Shown here in pieces: positions 26,485-36,176 of a DNA stretch of 64,000 bases. The first letter of the stretch is position 1. The number at the start of each line of letters is the position of its first letter. Made by a program: the position numbers and the translations under genes. Source of the stretch: Chromatiaceae bacterium (GTDB taxonomy: Bacteria; Pseudomonadota; Gammaproteobacteria; Chromatiales; Chromatiaceae); NCBI GenBank assembly GCA_027078745.1, contig JALWWO010000004.1:1-64000 (forward strand), written 5' to 3'. Under the pieces are notes generated by a model. That model saw only the letters and a program-made list of their open reading frames with translations, was not told where the DNA came from and did not search any database.

Positions 26485-29400
26485 GAGGGTGGGAAAATTT
26501 GCTGATCCAAGGCTTGAATCCTGCTGAAGTCGGGGCGGTAAAAGTATACCCCGAAGCGGGGACCCGTTTCAGGGCGCATGGCCCGCAGGAACAAATAATA
26601 GATGCCGCCGAAGTGGCGTTCGTAGACATAGTCTTTCCAGCGCTGCCGAAGATAACGGTGCAGCGCCAGGCTGTAGAGCAGATATTGGAGATCGTAGCGC
26701 CGGATGAACACGGTTTCTTGCAGTTTCTCCGGCCCGTAATCCTCGAACCGGTCGCCCAGAAAGTTGCTCTTGTAGTCGGCGATATAGAAACGATCTTCCC
26801 AAGCGAAAACCAGATCGATGACGCCGTTGACCAAGCCCCGGAAGCTTTCCAAGGCGAGGGGGGGCAAAGAGCGTCCGGCCGCCGCCTGCAACAGATCGTT
26901 GAGCGCTTCGGGATGCAGGCGCTGGGTGGAAAAGTCGAACGCCAGTTCGCTCAGCCGGTGCTGTCCATCGATCCGGGCCAGGGAAAGCCCCGAATCATTC
27001 AGGGGGGTGGCGACGACCCGGGCCAACAGATCGGCGGCATCCTGTCCGTAACGCTCGTGATCCAGGCCGAACCTCAGGGCGATACGTTCGCTTTCCCGCA
27101 AGACCTGGGGCTCGATGGGCTGTTGAAAGTCCAGCCGCTCCAGCAGCAGATGCAGATAGGAACCCACCTGGGTGCCGGCGGGGAAGCGCAAGCCCACATC
27201 CGAGGGTTTTTCCTCCCTTCGGGGGGCGATAGGTCCCTGATGCACGTCCCGAGCCAGCGCGGAAAAACTGGAGACACGCCAATCCCGACCGATCTTTCTG
27301 TGGAAGGTTCGCACGCAGAGTTCGGCACGCTCAGAAGAAGCAGGAGAAAGCTGGACGGATGCGACCTTCGGCAAGGGAAGTACCTGAATCGTCCCTGCCG
27401 ATTTTTGCACGAGCCGGGCCAGATCGCCCCCCAGGTGTTCAGCGCCTCGGAAGGCATCCGGCCCTTCGGTCTTCAGAGATTCCCCGGACTGATGGGGGTG
27501 GAGGAGATAGGCCAGGGCGGATTTGGTCGCCTTGTGGATGTTCCCCCAGACGAGATAAAGGGCGGATTCCGCGCGGGTCAGGGCTACATAGAGCAAGCGC
27601 AGGTCTTCCGCCAGGCGTTCCCGCTCCGCAAGCCATCGATGTTGTTGGAAATCCGGCGAACCCGCATCCAGATAGGCTTGCTGATCTCGGTGGAAGCGGA
27701 GCAAGGTCTTGGTATTCGTTTCCTTGCAATCCCAGAGATCCGGCAGAAAGACCACCGGATATTCCAAGCCTTTGCTGCTGTGAATGGTGAAGATCTGGAC
27801 CAGATCTTCATCGCTCTCCAGGCGCAATTCCATCTCGTCCCGCCGCGCCGTGCCGCGCCGCGCCGCTTCTCGGCAGCGGTGGCGGTACCAGCTGAGCAGG
27901 GCATCCAACCCCCCCTGCTCCTTGGAAGCCTGGTGCAGCACTTCCCCCAGGTGGAGCAGATTGGTCAAGCGCCGTTCCGCGGCAGGTTCTCGGGCCAGGG
28001 CTTCCGCAATGCCCAGCACCCGAATCATGTGCTGGAACATGGGCATGAACCCCCGCTGCCGCCAGAGATCTTGCAAGTGCAGCAGATGATCCACCCAACG
28101 ATGCCAGGCGGTTTCCTCCTGGAGCAAGGATTCGATTTCGGCCAGGGTCTTCTGCAACAGGGGAGAGGCCAGCGCCAGGCGGGCGCTGTTGGGATCCTTG
28201 GGCGTTACCACCGCTTGCAGCAGGGCATCTAAGGCTTTGGCCTCTGAGGTACTGAAGATCTGGGCCGTGCTCCGGGAAACCGCTGTGATGCCGAGTTCCC
28301 CCAAACTTCGGCGCAGGTCATCCCCTTCCCGATGGGCGCGCACTAGCACAGCGATGTCCTTGGGTTGTAGGGGCCTGTCCCCGATGAACGCCTCTTTCCG
28401 CCGGCCTGCTTCGATGAGCTGGGCGATCTCCTGGGCGATTGCCGTGTGAATGCGCGGAACCGCTCGATTCTTCGGGCGGTTGCCTTCTTCCAACAGGCTC
28501 CAGAGGGTTAAGGCCGGTTGCGGTTTTCCCCTGCGAATCAGGGGGCGATGGCTTCGAACTGCGGGTTTCGCCGGCAGGAAGGGGATATCTTCCTGAAAGA
28601 CAAAGGGATCCGGCCGGTTCTGAAACAAGGTGTTGATGGCCTGAATGACTTCCGGTGTGGAGCGCCAATTAGTATCCAAGGTATACAGCCCCGCTGGACC
28701 CACATCCCGCTTGGCACTGATATAAGTGAAGATGTCCCCGCCGCGGAAGCTATAGATCGCCTGCTTGGGATCCCCGATCATGACGAGCTGGCAACCCGCC
28801 TGCCCCCGATAAAGCCGCCGGAAGATCTCGTATTGGATTGCATCCGTGTCCTGGAATTCATCGATCATGGCCACGGGGAATTGCTGTCGCACCCGATCCC
28901 CCAGCTGCTTGCCCTGGGCGCCCGCTAGCGCATCCCGCAGATTGCAGAGCAGATCGTTATAGGAAAGCCGCTGTTCCCGAACCTTGTGCTTTTTCATCTC
29001 CCCCTGCACGAAAGCCGCAGCGTCGCGCAGGGCGGCGACCTTGAGATCCCGTTGCAGGGTTTCCACATCCTGATAAAACTGCCCGCATTCTTGAAAAAAG
29101 GGATCGGCCAGCTTTGGATCCGGTTTCTTCTGCTGTTCTTCTAGCTTCTGAGCAGTCAGGCATTCAAATGCTTCGGGAAGAAGCAGCTCCGGTGCTTGGA
29201 ACCAATGGGACAGTTGATCCAGCGCCTTGCTCAGCCGACCCTTTTGATAAATCTTCTTCCGCCAAAGGCTCGGGGAAGTTTCCAGCAGGTCCTGAAGCCG
29301 ATCCCCTTCCCGCTGCCAATGATTCGCCAGTTGGTTCAGACGCTGCTGCAAGTGCGCATAGCGCTTCCACAGGGCATCCAGGGAATCCGAAACTTCGGGC

Positions 29401-30008
29401 AACAGTCGTTTGGGCTGAATGCCCCAGAGGTGGACGAGCAGGGATTGAAACTGGGGTAGGTCTCCCAGCGCTGTTTGAACAAAGCGCGCTTCCGACGGGG
29501 TGCGGGGGTAGATCTGCCGCCGCCACCAGTCCTGTAGAAATCGATGCCGGTATTCTTCATCTCGGTTTTCGATTTCCGTCTGAAAGGGCTGGGCGCTGTA
29601 AAAGGCCTGCTCGCTGAGGATGCGTTGGCAAAAGCCGTGGATGGTGAAGATCCTCGCCTCGTCCATGGCCCGCACGGCGAAGGCCAGGCGGTCGCGCGCT
29701 TCTTCCTGGGCCTGTTCGTCCTGGGGCAGCAGGGCGCGGAGGGAATCATCTGGTTCCCCCTCCCCTCGGAGCACGGATAGGGCTTGGGAAAGACGGCTCC
29801 GGATACGCCCCTGCAATTCATCGGTGGCCGCTTTGGTGAAGGTGACCACCAGGATTTCCCGCACCTGCCGACCGATGAGGATCTGGCGCAGATAAAGATT
29901 GGCGAGGGTGTAGGTCTTGCCCGTGCCCGCGCTGGATTCGATGAGCTGCAACCCCGCTTCGGGAAAACTGCTCAGGGCAGCCTGGTCGAGAATGCGGGGG
30001 TGGTTCAT
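26481..30008 (-). CDS. recB: Exodeoxyribonuclease V, beta subunit (RecB)
   Basis: 1175 residues. UvrD-like 3'-5' helicase (Walker A ESSAGTGKTYTLANLYLR at the N-terminus; motif II MIDEFQDTD; TIHSSKGLEYPVVFLPDL) plus C-terminal nuclease domain with GVIDLVFAWEDRFYIADYKS, which holds the Asp and Lys of the RecB nuclease active site. It needs RecC; recC is normally directly upstream but here the upstream neighbour is the NuoB-like gene, 37 nt away. recC must lie elsewhere in the genome. Confidence 0.96.
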   Translation of the reverse strand: MNHPRILDQAALSSFPEAGLQLIESSAGTGKTYTLANLYLRQILIGRQVREILVVTFTKAATDELQGRIRSRLSQALSVLRGEGEPDDSLRALLPQDEQAQEEARDRLAFAVRAMDEARIFTIHGFCQRILSEQAFYSAQPFQTEIENRDEEYRHRFLQDWWRRQIYPRTPSEARFVQTALGDLPQFQSLLVHLWGIQPKRLLPEVSDSLDALWKRYAHLQQRLNQLANHWQREGDRLQDLLETSPSLWRKKIYQKGRLSKALDQLSHWFQAPELLLPEAFECLTAQKLEEQQKKPDPKLADPFFQECGQFYQDVETLQRDLKVAALRDAAAFVQGEMKKHKVREQRLSYNDLLCNLRDALAGAQGKQLGDRVRQQFPVAMIDEFQDTDAIQYEIFRRLYRGQAGCQLVMIGDPKQAIYSFRGGDIFTYISAKRDVGPAGLYTLDTNWRSTPEVIQAINTLFQNRPDPFVFQEDIPFLPAKPAVRSHRPLIRRGKPQPALTLWSLLEEGNRPKNRAVPRIHTAIAQEIAQLIEAGRRKEAFIGDRPLQPKDIAVLVRAHREGDDLRRSLGELGITAVSRSTAQIFSTSEAKALDALLQAVVTPKDPNSARLALASPLLQKTLAEIESLLQEETAWHRWVDHLLHLQDLWRQRGFMPMFQHMIRVLGIAEALAREPAAERRLTNLLHLGEVLHQASKEQGGLDALLSWYRHRCREAARRGTARRDEMELRLESDEDLVQIFTIHSSKGLEYPVVFLPDLWDCKETNTKTLLRFHRDQQAYLDAGSPDFQQHRWLAERERLAEDLRLLYVALTRAESALYLVWGNIHKATKSALAYLLHPHQSGESLKTEGPDAFRGAEHLGGDLARLVQKSAGTIQVLPLPKVASVQLSPASSERAELCVRTFHRKIGRDWRVSSFSALARDVHQGPIAPRREEKPSDVGLRFPAGTQVGSYLHLLLERLDFQQPIEPQVLRESERIALRFGLDHERYGQDAADLLARVVATPLNDSGLSLARIDGQHRLSELAFDFSTQRLHPEALNDLLQAAAGRSLPPLALESFRGLVNGVIDLVFAWEDRFYIADYKSNFLGDRFEDYGPEKLQETVFIRRYDLQYLLYSLALHRYLRQRWKDYVYERHFGGIYYLFLRAMRPETGPRFGVYFYRPDFSRIQALDQQIFPPS

Positions 30009-30045
30009 GGGATCATTGGGGGAACCTTGAACGCATTCGGTTCGC

Positions 30046-30771
30046 TTATTTTAGCAGGGTGGGTTGCTCCCGAAGCTCCAGATTCAGGGTCAGGGCTTCC
30101 AAGGGCTTCTGATGCCGCGCCAATCGAGCGGTGTGTTCGCCTTGGGTCTCTTTCCCTAGAAGGTTGTAATGCTTGGCTTCCGCGATCACATCCACCGGCG
30201 TTTGCCAGGTCTCTCCGAACAGGCGCTGTTGATTGCCCAGATAATGATCGTAGCGGAGGAAATAATCCCGCCAGGCGTTGGCCGTTCCCCGCTCGATGTT
30301 CCGGCGGAGATCCCGCATCCCCGCGATGACCGCTTCCGGTCGAGGCATGCAGCCGGCGATGTACAGATCCACCGGCAGATAATCGTTGAGCTTCTTCGCC
30401 GTGGCGTAGCTCTGCCAGTACATGCCCCCGTTCACTGTGCAGGAACAGATGCCGATGACATATTTGGGAGCGGGCATCTGCTCGTAGGTAAGAATCACCC
30501 GCTTGAGGGTTTTGACGGACACATAGCCCGTGACCAGCAGAATATCCGCTTGGCGGGGGCTGACCATGGGCTGGATGCCCAGGCGCTCCATGTCGAAGCG
30601 GGAAGTCATGGCGGGGGGCAACTCGATGGCCCCGCAGCCCGTGCAATAGTGCAGTATGAACAGGGAACGGGATTGGCAGAAGCGCAGGAACTCATCGAAC
30701 ACCCGCCCCAAGGGATTGGTGGATTTGTGCGGACTTGGGGCTTGGCGAACAGGAATATCTCGAATGCCCAT
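30046..30771 (-). CDS. NuoB/MbhJ-like iron-sulfur subunit of an Mrp-linked complex
   Basis: 241 residues. All four cysteines expected for the N2-type [4Fe-4S] cluster are present: C43 and C46 in CTGC, C111 in CTVNGGMYW and C141 in AGCMPRPEAV. The CXXC spacing (rather than the CC of complex I NuoB) is like the small subunit of group 4 [NiFe] hydrogenases. A basic C-terminal extension follows residue 155. It is the last gene of a ten-gene operon, 18 nt after the NuoH-like gene. In known complexes this subunit sits against a NuoD/hydrogenase large subunit, which is not encoded here. Confidence 0.9.
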   Translation of the reverse strand: MGIRDIPVRQAPSPHKSTNPLGRVFDEFLRFCQSRSLFILHYCTGCGAIELPPAMTSRFDMERLGIQPMVSPRQADILLVTGYVSVKTLKRVILTYEQMPAPKYVIGICSCTVNGGMYWQSYATAKKLNDYLPVDLYIAGCMPRPEAVIAGMRDLRRNIERGTANAWRDYFLRYDHYLGNQQRLFGETWQTPVDVIAEAKHYNLLGKETQGEHTARLARHQKPLEALTLNLELREQPTLLK

Positions 30772-30789
30772 GGAGCGCCTCCGGTGGGA

Positions 30790-31689
30790 TCAGTGTAGGA
30801 CAAAGGCCAGACCCAAAAGAGCGAGGAACGTGGGCCATTTCCAGAAGAATCGCACCAAATCTTCGGTGCGGAAGCGGGGAAAGAGATAGGCGATGGCCAT
30901 GGGAATGGAGACCACCGCGAAAATCTTCACCAAAAAGGTGAGCCAGTTTTCCCCGCCCCCCAGGAACAGGCTGGTGTAGAGCACGCCGGCAGTGTAGAGC
31001 TGGAAGCACTGCATGATGAACAGGCCCCCCAGAAACTTCCCCCCCATCTCCACCATGGGGCCGGTGGCGATCTCCGCCGGCGCCACATAGATTTCAAAGG
31101 GCTGCTTGCCCAACATGCCCTGCAAAGCGAGGAGCCCCGCGAGGGCCAGCAGAGGGTTCTGCACGAGGCCCCAACTGGCGATGCCGTCCGATTGCTGGGC
31201 AGCGATGATCTCCACCAGATTGGTGGACTGGGCGGCATAGGCGGTGCCGAACACCACCAGGATAAAGGGCACATCATAGGCCAGCATGGCGGTGAGGGCC
31301 CGAGAGATCCCGATGGACCCGTTGGGATTGGCGCACTGACCCACCCCCAGGGCCAAGCCCAGGGAAGGAATCATAGTCATATAGGCCAGGGTGATGAGGC
31401 CCCCTTGCTGGGCGATGCCGTTCATGCCGGGCACGGGCAACAGGGTTTCCGCCGCCACATAGCCGCCGATGGCCATGACGATGCCGATTTCATGGATCAG
31501 CCCGTGGGAACTCTGGGTCTCCTTGGCATGGAGCTTCAGGATGTCATAGAGGGGTTGGAAGAACGGAGGCCCGATGCGCCGTTGCAGCTTTGCCCCGATC
31601 TTGCGCAGGGTCAACACCATGCCCATGCCGATGAAAAAGGCCATTAGGGGCATGAGAATCAATTCCAAGAGCAGATGCGTCCAGTGCAT
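30790..31689 (-). CDS. NuoH/MbhM-like membrane subunit
   Basis: 299 residues, about eight transmembrane helices. The loop RRIGPPFFQPLYDILKL (37-53) matches the conserved first cytoplasmic loop of NuoH-family proteins in its Mbh/hydrogenase-4-like form. Downstream regions (ALGVGQCANPNGSIGISRAL, PFEIYVAPAEIATGPMVEMG) also fit. It links the antiporter-like subunits to the NuoB-like protein and normally helps form the quinone or ion-coupling path. The ATG at 31689 was preferred to an upstream in-frame start that lies inside the preceding gene. Confidence 0.88.
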   Translation of the reverse strand: MHWTHLLLELILMPLMAFFIGMGMVLTLRKIGAKLQRRIGPPFFQPLYDILKLHAKETQSSHGLIHEIGIVMAIGGYVAAETLLPVPGMNGIAQQGGLITLAYMTMIPSLGLALGVGQCANPNGSIGISRALTAMLAYDVPFILVVFGTAYAAQSTNLVEIIAAQQSDGIASWGLVQNPLLALAGLLALQGMLGKQPFEIYVAPAEIATGPMVEMGGKFLGGLFIMQCFQLYTAGVLYTSLFLGGGENWLTFLVKIFAVVSIPMAIAYLFPRFRTEDLVRFFWKWPTFLALLGLAFVLH

Positions 31690-31699
31690 GGCATGCCTC

Positions 31700-33565
31700 C
31701 TAAAAGACCCAGACCGCAATGCCGAGCACAGCAGCCAACGACCACAGCAGGGGTTGCGCGATGCCGTAGAATCCATTGGTGAAATGGGCCAGGAAATCCA
31801 CGATAGAACCGAGCGCCCGTTCCAACCACTGGAAGGAACCCCGATACCAGGGGCCGATGAGATGCATCAGTCCCGCATAGAAATGATCTGAATACTGATA
31901 GCGGTTCTCCGCATAGAGGAAATGCCCGCCCGCATAATTATCCAGCTGATGGACGCGCTTGCTCGGGCCGCCGAGACCGAAGAACACCAGGGCACCGATG
32001 CCAAAGCCCGCGAGCAACACGCTGACAATCCAAATCATGTTGAAGCCCCCGTGGGCATCGTAGACGCCGCCCAGATGGTAGTTCACCACCGGCAGACCGA
32101 GTTGGGCTTGAACGGCGGCAACCCAGCTGAGCGTTGGGCCTGGGAAATAGCCGGCCAGAAAGATCAGCAGGGAAAGGCTCAGCATGGGAATCAACATGCT
32201 CAGGGGGGCTTCCTGCACGGATTCATGTTCCAAGCGAAGCTGCCCCAAAAAAATATTATGGATCAGCTTGTAGACGGACAGAATAGTGCCCAAGGTGCCG
32301 ATGATCGCACCCACGAACAGCAGGGGCATTCCCTCGAAGAGCAGGGCCCGATAGACCAGCAGCTTGGAGACAAAGCCGGCCATGGGGGGCAGACCGGCCA
32401 AGCTGATGATGCCGAAGAGCAGGGTGAGAAAGGTCAGGGGCATCCGGGCCACCAACCCCCCCAACCGGTTGAGATCCGTAGTGCCCGTGCGATAGAGGAC
32501 GGCGAAGACCGCCATGAGCAAGGCCACCTGGGTGATGGCATGGTTGAAGATGTGGAGCAATCCCCCAGCGCTCCCTTCAGCCGTGCCCACCAGAACGCCC
32601 AACACCATATAGCCCCCCTGCCCGATGCCGTGCCAAGCCAGCAGATAGCGAGCATCCTGCTGCTGCAAGGCTGTATAGGTGGGGAAAATGATGGTGAACA
32701 CCGCGATCCAAGCCAGCAGATCTCGGCCGTTCAAAAAGGTATAGGGAATCTCCATCTGCACCAGCCGCGCGAGACCCACCATGCCCACGAAGAATACGAG
32801 CATGGCATAGAGCCCCATGCGGGCGGAAACCGCGCTGAAGAAGGCGGAGCCGGGGCCCGGGGTTTCCGCATAAGCAGGGGCCTGCCAGAGGTGAAAGGGG
32901 AGCAGGCCCATCTTGATTCCGAAACCACTGCCCAGCAGGGCGAGGAGCACCCAGAGTTGCCCATCGCTCATCTGGGGCAAGCTTTCCCGGATGGGCTGGA
33001 ATTCCAGGGAACCCGCTTGGGCATAGAGCAGGGCCATGGCCCCGAGAATGGCCATGCCGCCGGTGAAAGCGTAGCCGAGATAGCGCAGGGCTGCCCGAGC
33101 GGCGATCCCGCCCCGCAGGGCCATGAGGAAAAAGGTCGCCCAATTCAGCAGCTCCCAGCCCAGAAACAGGCTGAGAAAATCTTCCGCACCCACCAGGAGC
33201 ACCATGCTGAACACATTGGCCGCCAGGGCCGTGTGCAACACGCCCGCGCTGTGCCCGGCTCGTTCATAGTCCCGCATCCAAACGCCGGAGCCATAGCCGG
33301 TGCTGAGAAAGCCCGCGCCGAGGGTGATCAGGGCGAAGAACCAAGATAGGGCATCGTAGCGCCAGTGCATGGGCTGATCCAGCACCACCAGGGACCAGCT
33401 GAGGGAAATGGGCTCGCCGAACAAGGCGTTCGTCTGGAGGAGGGCGACAAACTGCGCTGCGTAGCCCAGTAAGAGCAAGGGGGCTGCCCAGCGAGTGCGC
33501 CCGAAGAGCAGGGCGCACAATAGAGTTGCACCGGAGAGCAGAAAGAGCAGGTCCAAGGCATTCAT
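31700..33565 (-). CDS. NuoL-like proton-conducting antiporter subunit
   Basis: 621 residues, about 15-16 transmembrane helices. Key ion-path residues are present: E138 in LFLGWELLNW (TM5) and K218 in FGIKMGLLPFHLW (TM7), plus HGIGQGGYMVLG and LLHIFNHAITQVALLM. The last 150 residues extend beyond a plain MnhD with extra helices and a polar segment LDNYAGGHFLYAENRYQYS. It starts 4 nt inside the end of the MnhD-like gene. One of two antiporter-like subunits in the operon. Confidence 0.9.
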   Translation of the reverse strand: MNALDLLFLLSGATLLCALLFGRTRWAAPLLLLGYAAQFVALLQTNALFGEPISLSWSLVVLDQPMHWRYDALSWFFALITLGAGFLSTGYGSGVWMRDYERAGHSAGVLHTALAANVFSMVLLVGAEDFLSLFLGWELLNWATFFLMALRGGIAARAALRYLGYAFTGGMAILGAMALLYAQAGSLEFQPIRESLPQMSDGQLWVLLALLGSGFGIKMGLLPFHLWQAPAYAETPGPGSAFFSAVSARMGLYAMLVFFVGMVGLARLVQMEIPYTFLNGRDLLAWIAVFTIIFPTYTALQQQDARYLLAWHGIGQGGYMVLGVLVGTAEGSAGGLLHIFNHAITQVALLMAVFAVLYRTGTTDLNRLGGLVARMPLTFLTLLFGIISLAGLPPMAGFVSKLLVYRALLFEGMPLLFVGAIIGTLGTILSVYKLIHNIFLGQLRLEHESVQEAPLSMLIPMLSLSLLIFLAGYFPGPTLSWVAAVQAQLGLPVVNYHLGGVYDAHGGFNMIWIVSVLLAGFGIGALVFFGLGGPSKRVHQLDNYAGGHFLYAENRYQYSDHFYAGLMHLIGPWYRGSFQWLERALGSIVDFLAHFTNGFYGIAQPLLWSLAAVLGIAVWVF

Positions 33566-35031
33566 GGTTGATCCTTCCGATGGGCGGCCGCTTGGGGGAA
33601 AACCTGGGTGATGTAAAACGACCGATCCGCCGCCTGCTGGGTGATGGCCCGCAATCGATCCGCCACCGGATTGATCCGCAGGGTCACCGCCAGCAGCGCT
33701 GCCCCCAGCAACAGGGAGGGCAGGAATTCCCAGAAGGAGCGGAAACCGGCGGGCGCATTCTCCACCTTTTCATAGAGTTGAAGGGCGAACCGGAAGAGAT
33801 AATGGGCTTCCACCGCAGTGACCAAGAGAATGGCTCCCAGCCCCGTGAAGGCGAGGGCAGAACCCTCCTGAGCCAGGCCCGCGAGCACCAGAATCTTCGT
33901 CCAGAACCCCGGCAGGGGCGGCACCCCGATGAGAGAGAGTGCGAAGAGGACGAACAGGGCCGCTGCCAGCGGGGTGCGCTGAGCGCTGCCGGTCAAGGCT
34001 TGCAGGGAACCCGACCAGCGATGGGCCAGGCCGAAGAGGGCGGATTTCACCAACAGATGGTGCAGGGCGACGGCGATGCCCGCGAGCACGCCCCAGCTGC
34101 CGGAGAGGGAAAAGGCGATGAAGACCAGGCCCAATTGACCGATGGAGGAAAAGGCGATCATGCGGGGAAAATCCTGGGCGCGCCAGGCGGAGAACTCCCC
34201 GAAGAAGATGGTGAGGATGCCCAGGAACAACAGGATCTGGGGCGCAGCCGTGTCGCCATAGACCAGCACGAGCAAGCGCAGCAAGATCAGGACCGCCAAC
34301 TTGGAGATCAAGCCCGCCAGCAGGGCGGAGATGCGGGCCGGTGCGCTCGCGTAGACCTCCGGCACCCAATAGTTCAGGGGGAAGAGCTCTGCCTTGACCC
34401 CGAAGCCGATGACCATGAGCCCGAAGGCGAGCAAACCCGCCGGGCCTTGCAGCGGCTCGGGATCGATGCCCAGTTGTGCCAGGTTCAAGGTGCCGGTCTG
34501 TAAGTACAACAGCGCGATGCCCGCCAGGGCGAGGACCGAGCCGAAGGCGCTCACCAGCAGATAGCGCACTGTGGCAACGAGGGCTGGCCCGGTGCCCGAC
34601 AGGCTGACCAAACCGAAGGAAGCCACCGCCGCCAGCTCATAGAACACATAGAGATTGAACAGATCCCCCGACAGGGCCAAGCCCGTGGCCGAAGCGGCCA
34701 ACAACAGCATGAGGGCATCCTGACGGGCCTGTTGCGGATTCCCGCCCCGCCAGTCCCAGAACAACAGGAAGAAGAGGGCTACCGCATTGGCGAAGAGCAG
34801 GGCGAGGCGATCCCCGTAGAAGACGATGCCCAGGGGCGGCGCGAAATTTCCGATAGCCAGCACCAGGGGTTGCGCCGGCGGATCGAGGCAGCAGGGCAGC
34901 AACAAAACCAAACTGGTGGTGAGCACGATGGGCCCCAGGGCCCGCGCGATCAGGGCGGACATTCGGGCCAAGGGCATCACCAAGAAGGCGGCCAGCAGGG
35001 GCAGGACCACGGGGAGAATGAGGGGTAGCAT
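33562..35031 (-). CDS. MnhD/NuoN-like antiporter subunit
   Basis: 489 residues, about 14 transmembrane helices, with E132 (LFNLYVFYELAAVASFG) and K213 (IGFGVKAELFPLNYWVPEVY) at the conserved ion-path positions. This corresponds to MrpD/MnhD and to MbhH of membrane-bound hydrogenases. It starts exactly where the MnhC-like gene ends (no gap) and overlaps the next gene by 4 nt. Confidence 0.9.
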   Translation of the reverse strand: MLPLILPVVLPLLAAFLVMPLARMSALIARALGPIVLTTSLVLLLPCCLDPPAQPLVLAIGNFAPPLGIVFYGDRLALLFANAVALFFLLFWDWRGGNPQQARQDALMLLLAASATGLALSGDLFNLYVFYELAAVASFGLVSLSGTGPALVATVRYLLVSAFGSVLALAGIALLYLQTGTLNLAQLGIDPEPLQGPAGLLAFGLMVIGFGVKAELFPLNYWVPEVYASAPARISALLAGLISKLAVLILLRLLVLVYGDTAAPQILLFLGILTIFFGEFSAWRAQDFPRMIAFSSIGQLGLVFIAFSLSGSWGVLAGIAVALHHLLVKSALFGLAHRWSGSLQALTGSAQRTPLAAALFVLFALSLIGVPPLPGFWTKILVLAGLAQEGSALAFTGLGAILLVTAVEAHYLFRFALQLYEKVENAPAGFRSFWEFLPSLLLGAALLAVTLRINPVADRLRAITQQAADRSFYITQVFPQAAAHRKDQP

Positions 35032-35490
35032 TCAAGGTTCCTGGGGACGGGGCGGCACTGGCGAAAGGGGCCGTTCTCCAGCGGGTTTTTCCGCGCTTTT
35101 CGGCGGAGCAATGCCTTGCTTGCGGGCGAGATCCCCTTCCAGATGGGCTTTCAGGGCGACCAGATCCAAGGTGCCATAGCGGCGATAGATGCGCACGGCG
35201 GCGGCCACCGCCAGGGCTTGCACCCCTACCCCGATGACGATGGCCGTGAGCACCAGGGCTTGGGGGATTGGATCCACCATAGGCATATCTTGGGGACCGA
35301 AGCCCAGGATGGGCGGTTGTGCGCCCCCCCGATAACCGCTCAGGATCAACAGGAGATTGACCCCGGCTTCCGCTAAGGCCAGGGCTAAGATCAGGCGGAA
35401 CAGATGGGTAGTTGTAACCAACCCAAAGGTACCGAGGAGCAGCAAACCCAGGGCACCAATGTATAAAATGCTGACAAAATCCAACGCCAT
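35032..35490 (-). CDS. MnhC/NuoK-like subunit
   Basis: 152 residues, three transmembrane helices (about 5-27, 33-52 and 78-101). LALALAEAGVNLLLILSGY and DPIPQALVLTAIVIGVGVQAL are the standard MnhC/NuoK segments, including the membrane Glu in ALAEAGVNL. A polar, proline-rich tail of about 45 residues extends beyond the usual MnhC length. It overlaps the MbhE-MnhB stop by 1 nt. Confidence 0.9.
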   Translation of the reverse strand: MALDFVSILYIGALGLLLLGTFGLVTTTHLFRLILALALAEAGVNLLLILSGYRGGAQPPILGFGPQDMPMVDPIPQALVLTAIVIGVGVQALAVAAAVRIYRRYGTLDLVALKAHLEGDLARKQGIAPPKSAEKPAGERPLSPVPPRPQEP

Positions 35491-36176
35491 CAGGATTCCC
35501 GCCCCTCCGCTTCCATCAGACTGGTCATGAGCCCCGCCAGCTCCGCACCCACCTTCAACCCCACCGCCATGGAGAGCAGGGGCAGGGTACCGGCGGAGAA
35601 CAGATGACCCAGCACCCCCTTGCCCAGCAGGGGTTCCAAAAAGGCATCTCGGGCGAACAAAGCCCAGAGCCCAATGCCGATGAAGGCAGCCCCTGCCAAT
35701 CCTTCGACGAAGCTGAGCAAGCCGTGATCCAACCCTCGGCGGGGCCGCGCGAGCACCGGCACGAAAAAGGCAGCGGCCAGGATCACCCCCCCTTGAAAAC
35801 CGCCCCCGGGGGTCAGATGGCCATGCAGGATCACATAGAGCCCCACCACCAGCAGCAGGGGGAACAACAGATCCGAACCCGCCCGCAGGATGAAGCCCCC
35901 TTCGGGATCCGAGACCACCAGTTGACGGCGGCCCAGCACCAGGCCGACGGCGGTGGCGGCGGCGAACAAAATGGAAAGTTCGCCCAGGGTATCCATGCCC
36001 CGATAGGCGAGCAGCACCGCCGTTACCAGATTTGCGGCACCCACCGTTTCACCGCCCTCTTCTAAGATGGCTGCGCCCGCGACCAGGGGGGGTGCCCCCA
36101 GGGGCAGGCGGAAGAAGAGCACGAACAAGAAGAAGCCCAGCCCCCCGATGAAGAGCACAGCGGCGAGATTACGCAT
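35490..36176 (-). CDS. MbhE-MnhB type subunit (fused)
   Basis: 228 residues. The first half (LVTAVLLAYRGMDTLGELSI) matches MbhE/the end of MrpA; the second half (RAGSDLLFPLLLVVGLYVIL, then HGHLTPGGGFQGGVILAAAF) is a clear MnhB domain. In Mbh and many Mrp operons these are separate MbhE and MbhF genes or part of MrpA. The start at 36176 overlaps the MbhD-like stop by 8 nt; earlier in-frame starts would lie deep in that gene. Confidence 0.88.
   Translation of the reverse strand: MRNLAAVLFIGGLGFFLFVLFFRLPLGAPPLVAGAAILEEGGETVGAANLVTAVLLAYRGMDTLGELSILFAAATAVGLVLGRRQLVVSDPEGGFILRAGSDLLFPLLLVVGLYVILHGHLTPGGGFQGGVILAAAFFVPVLARPRRGLDHGLLSFVEGLAGAAFIGIGLWALFARDAFLEPLLGKGVLGHLFSAGTLPLLSMAVGLKVGAELAGLMTSLMEAEGRES

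Noticed and set aside
26499-28232. 577-codon plus-strand open frame over recB
   Set aside because: Antisense to a well-conserved RecB helicase/nuclease; translation is Gln/Gly-rich with no domain.
31922-33349. 475-codon plus-strand open frame over the NuoL-like gene
   Set aside because: Antisense to hydrophobic membrane-protein codons, giving a His/Gln/Glu-rich shadow.
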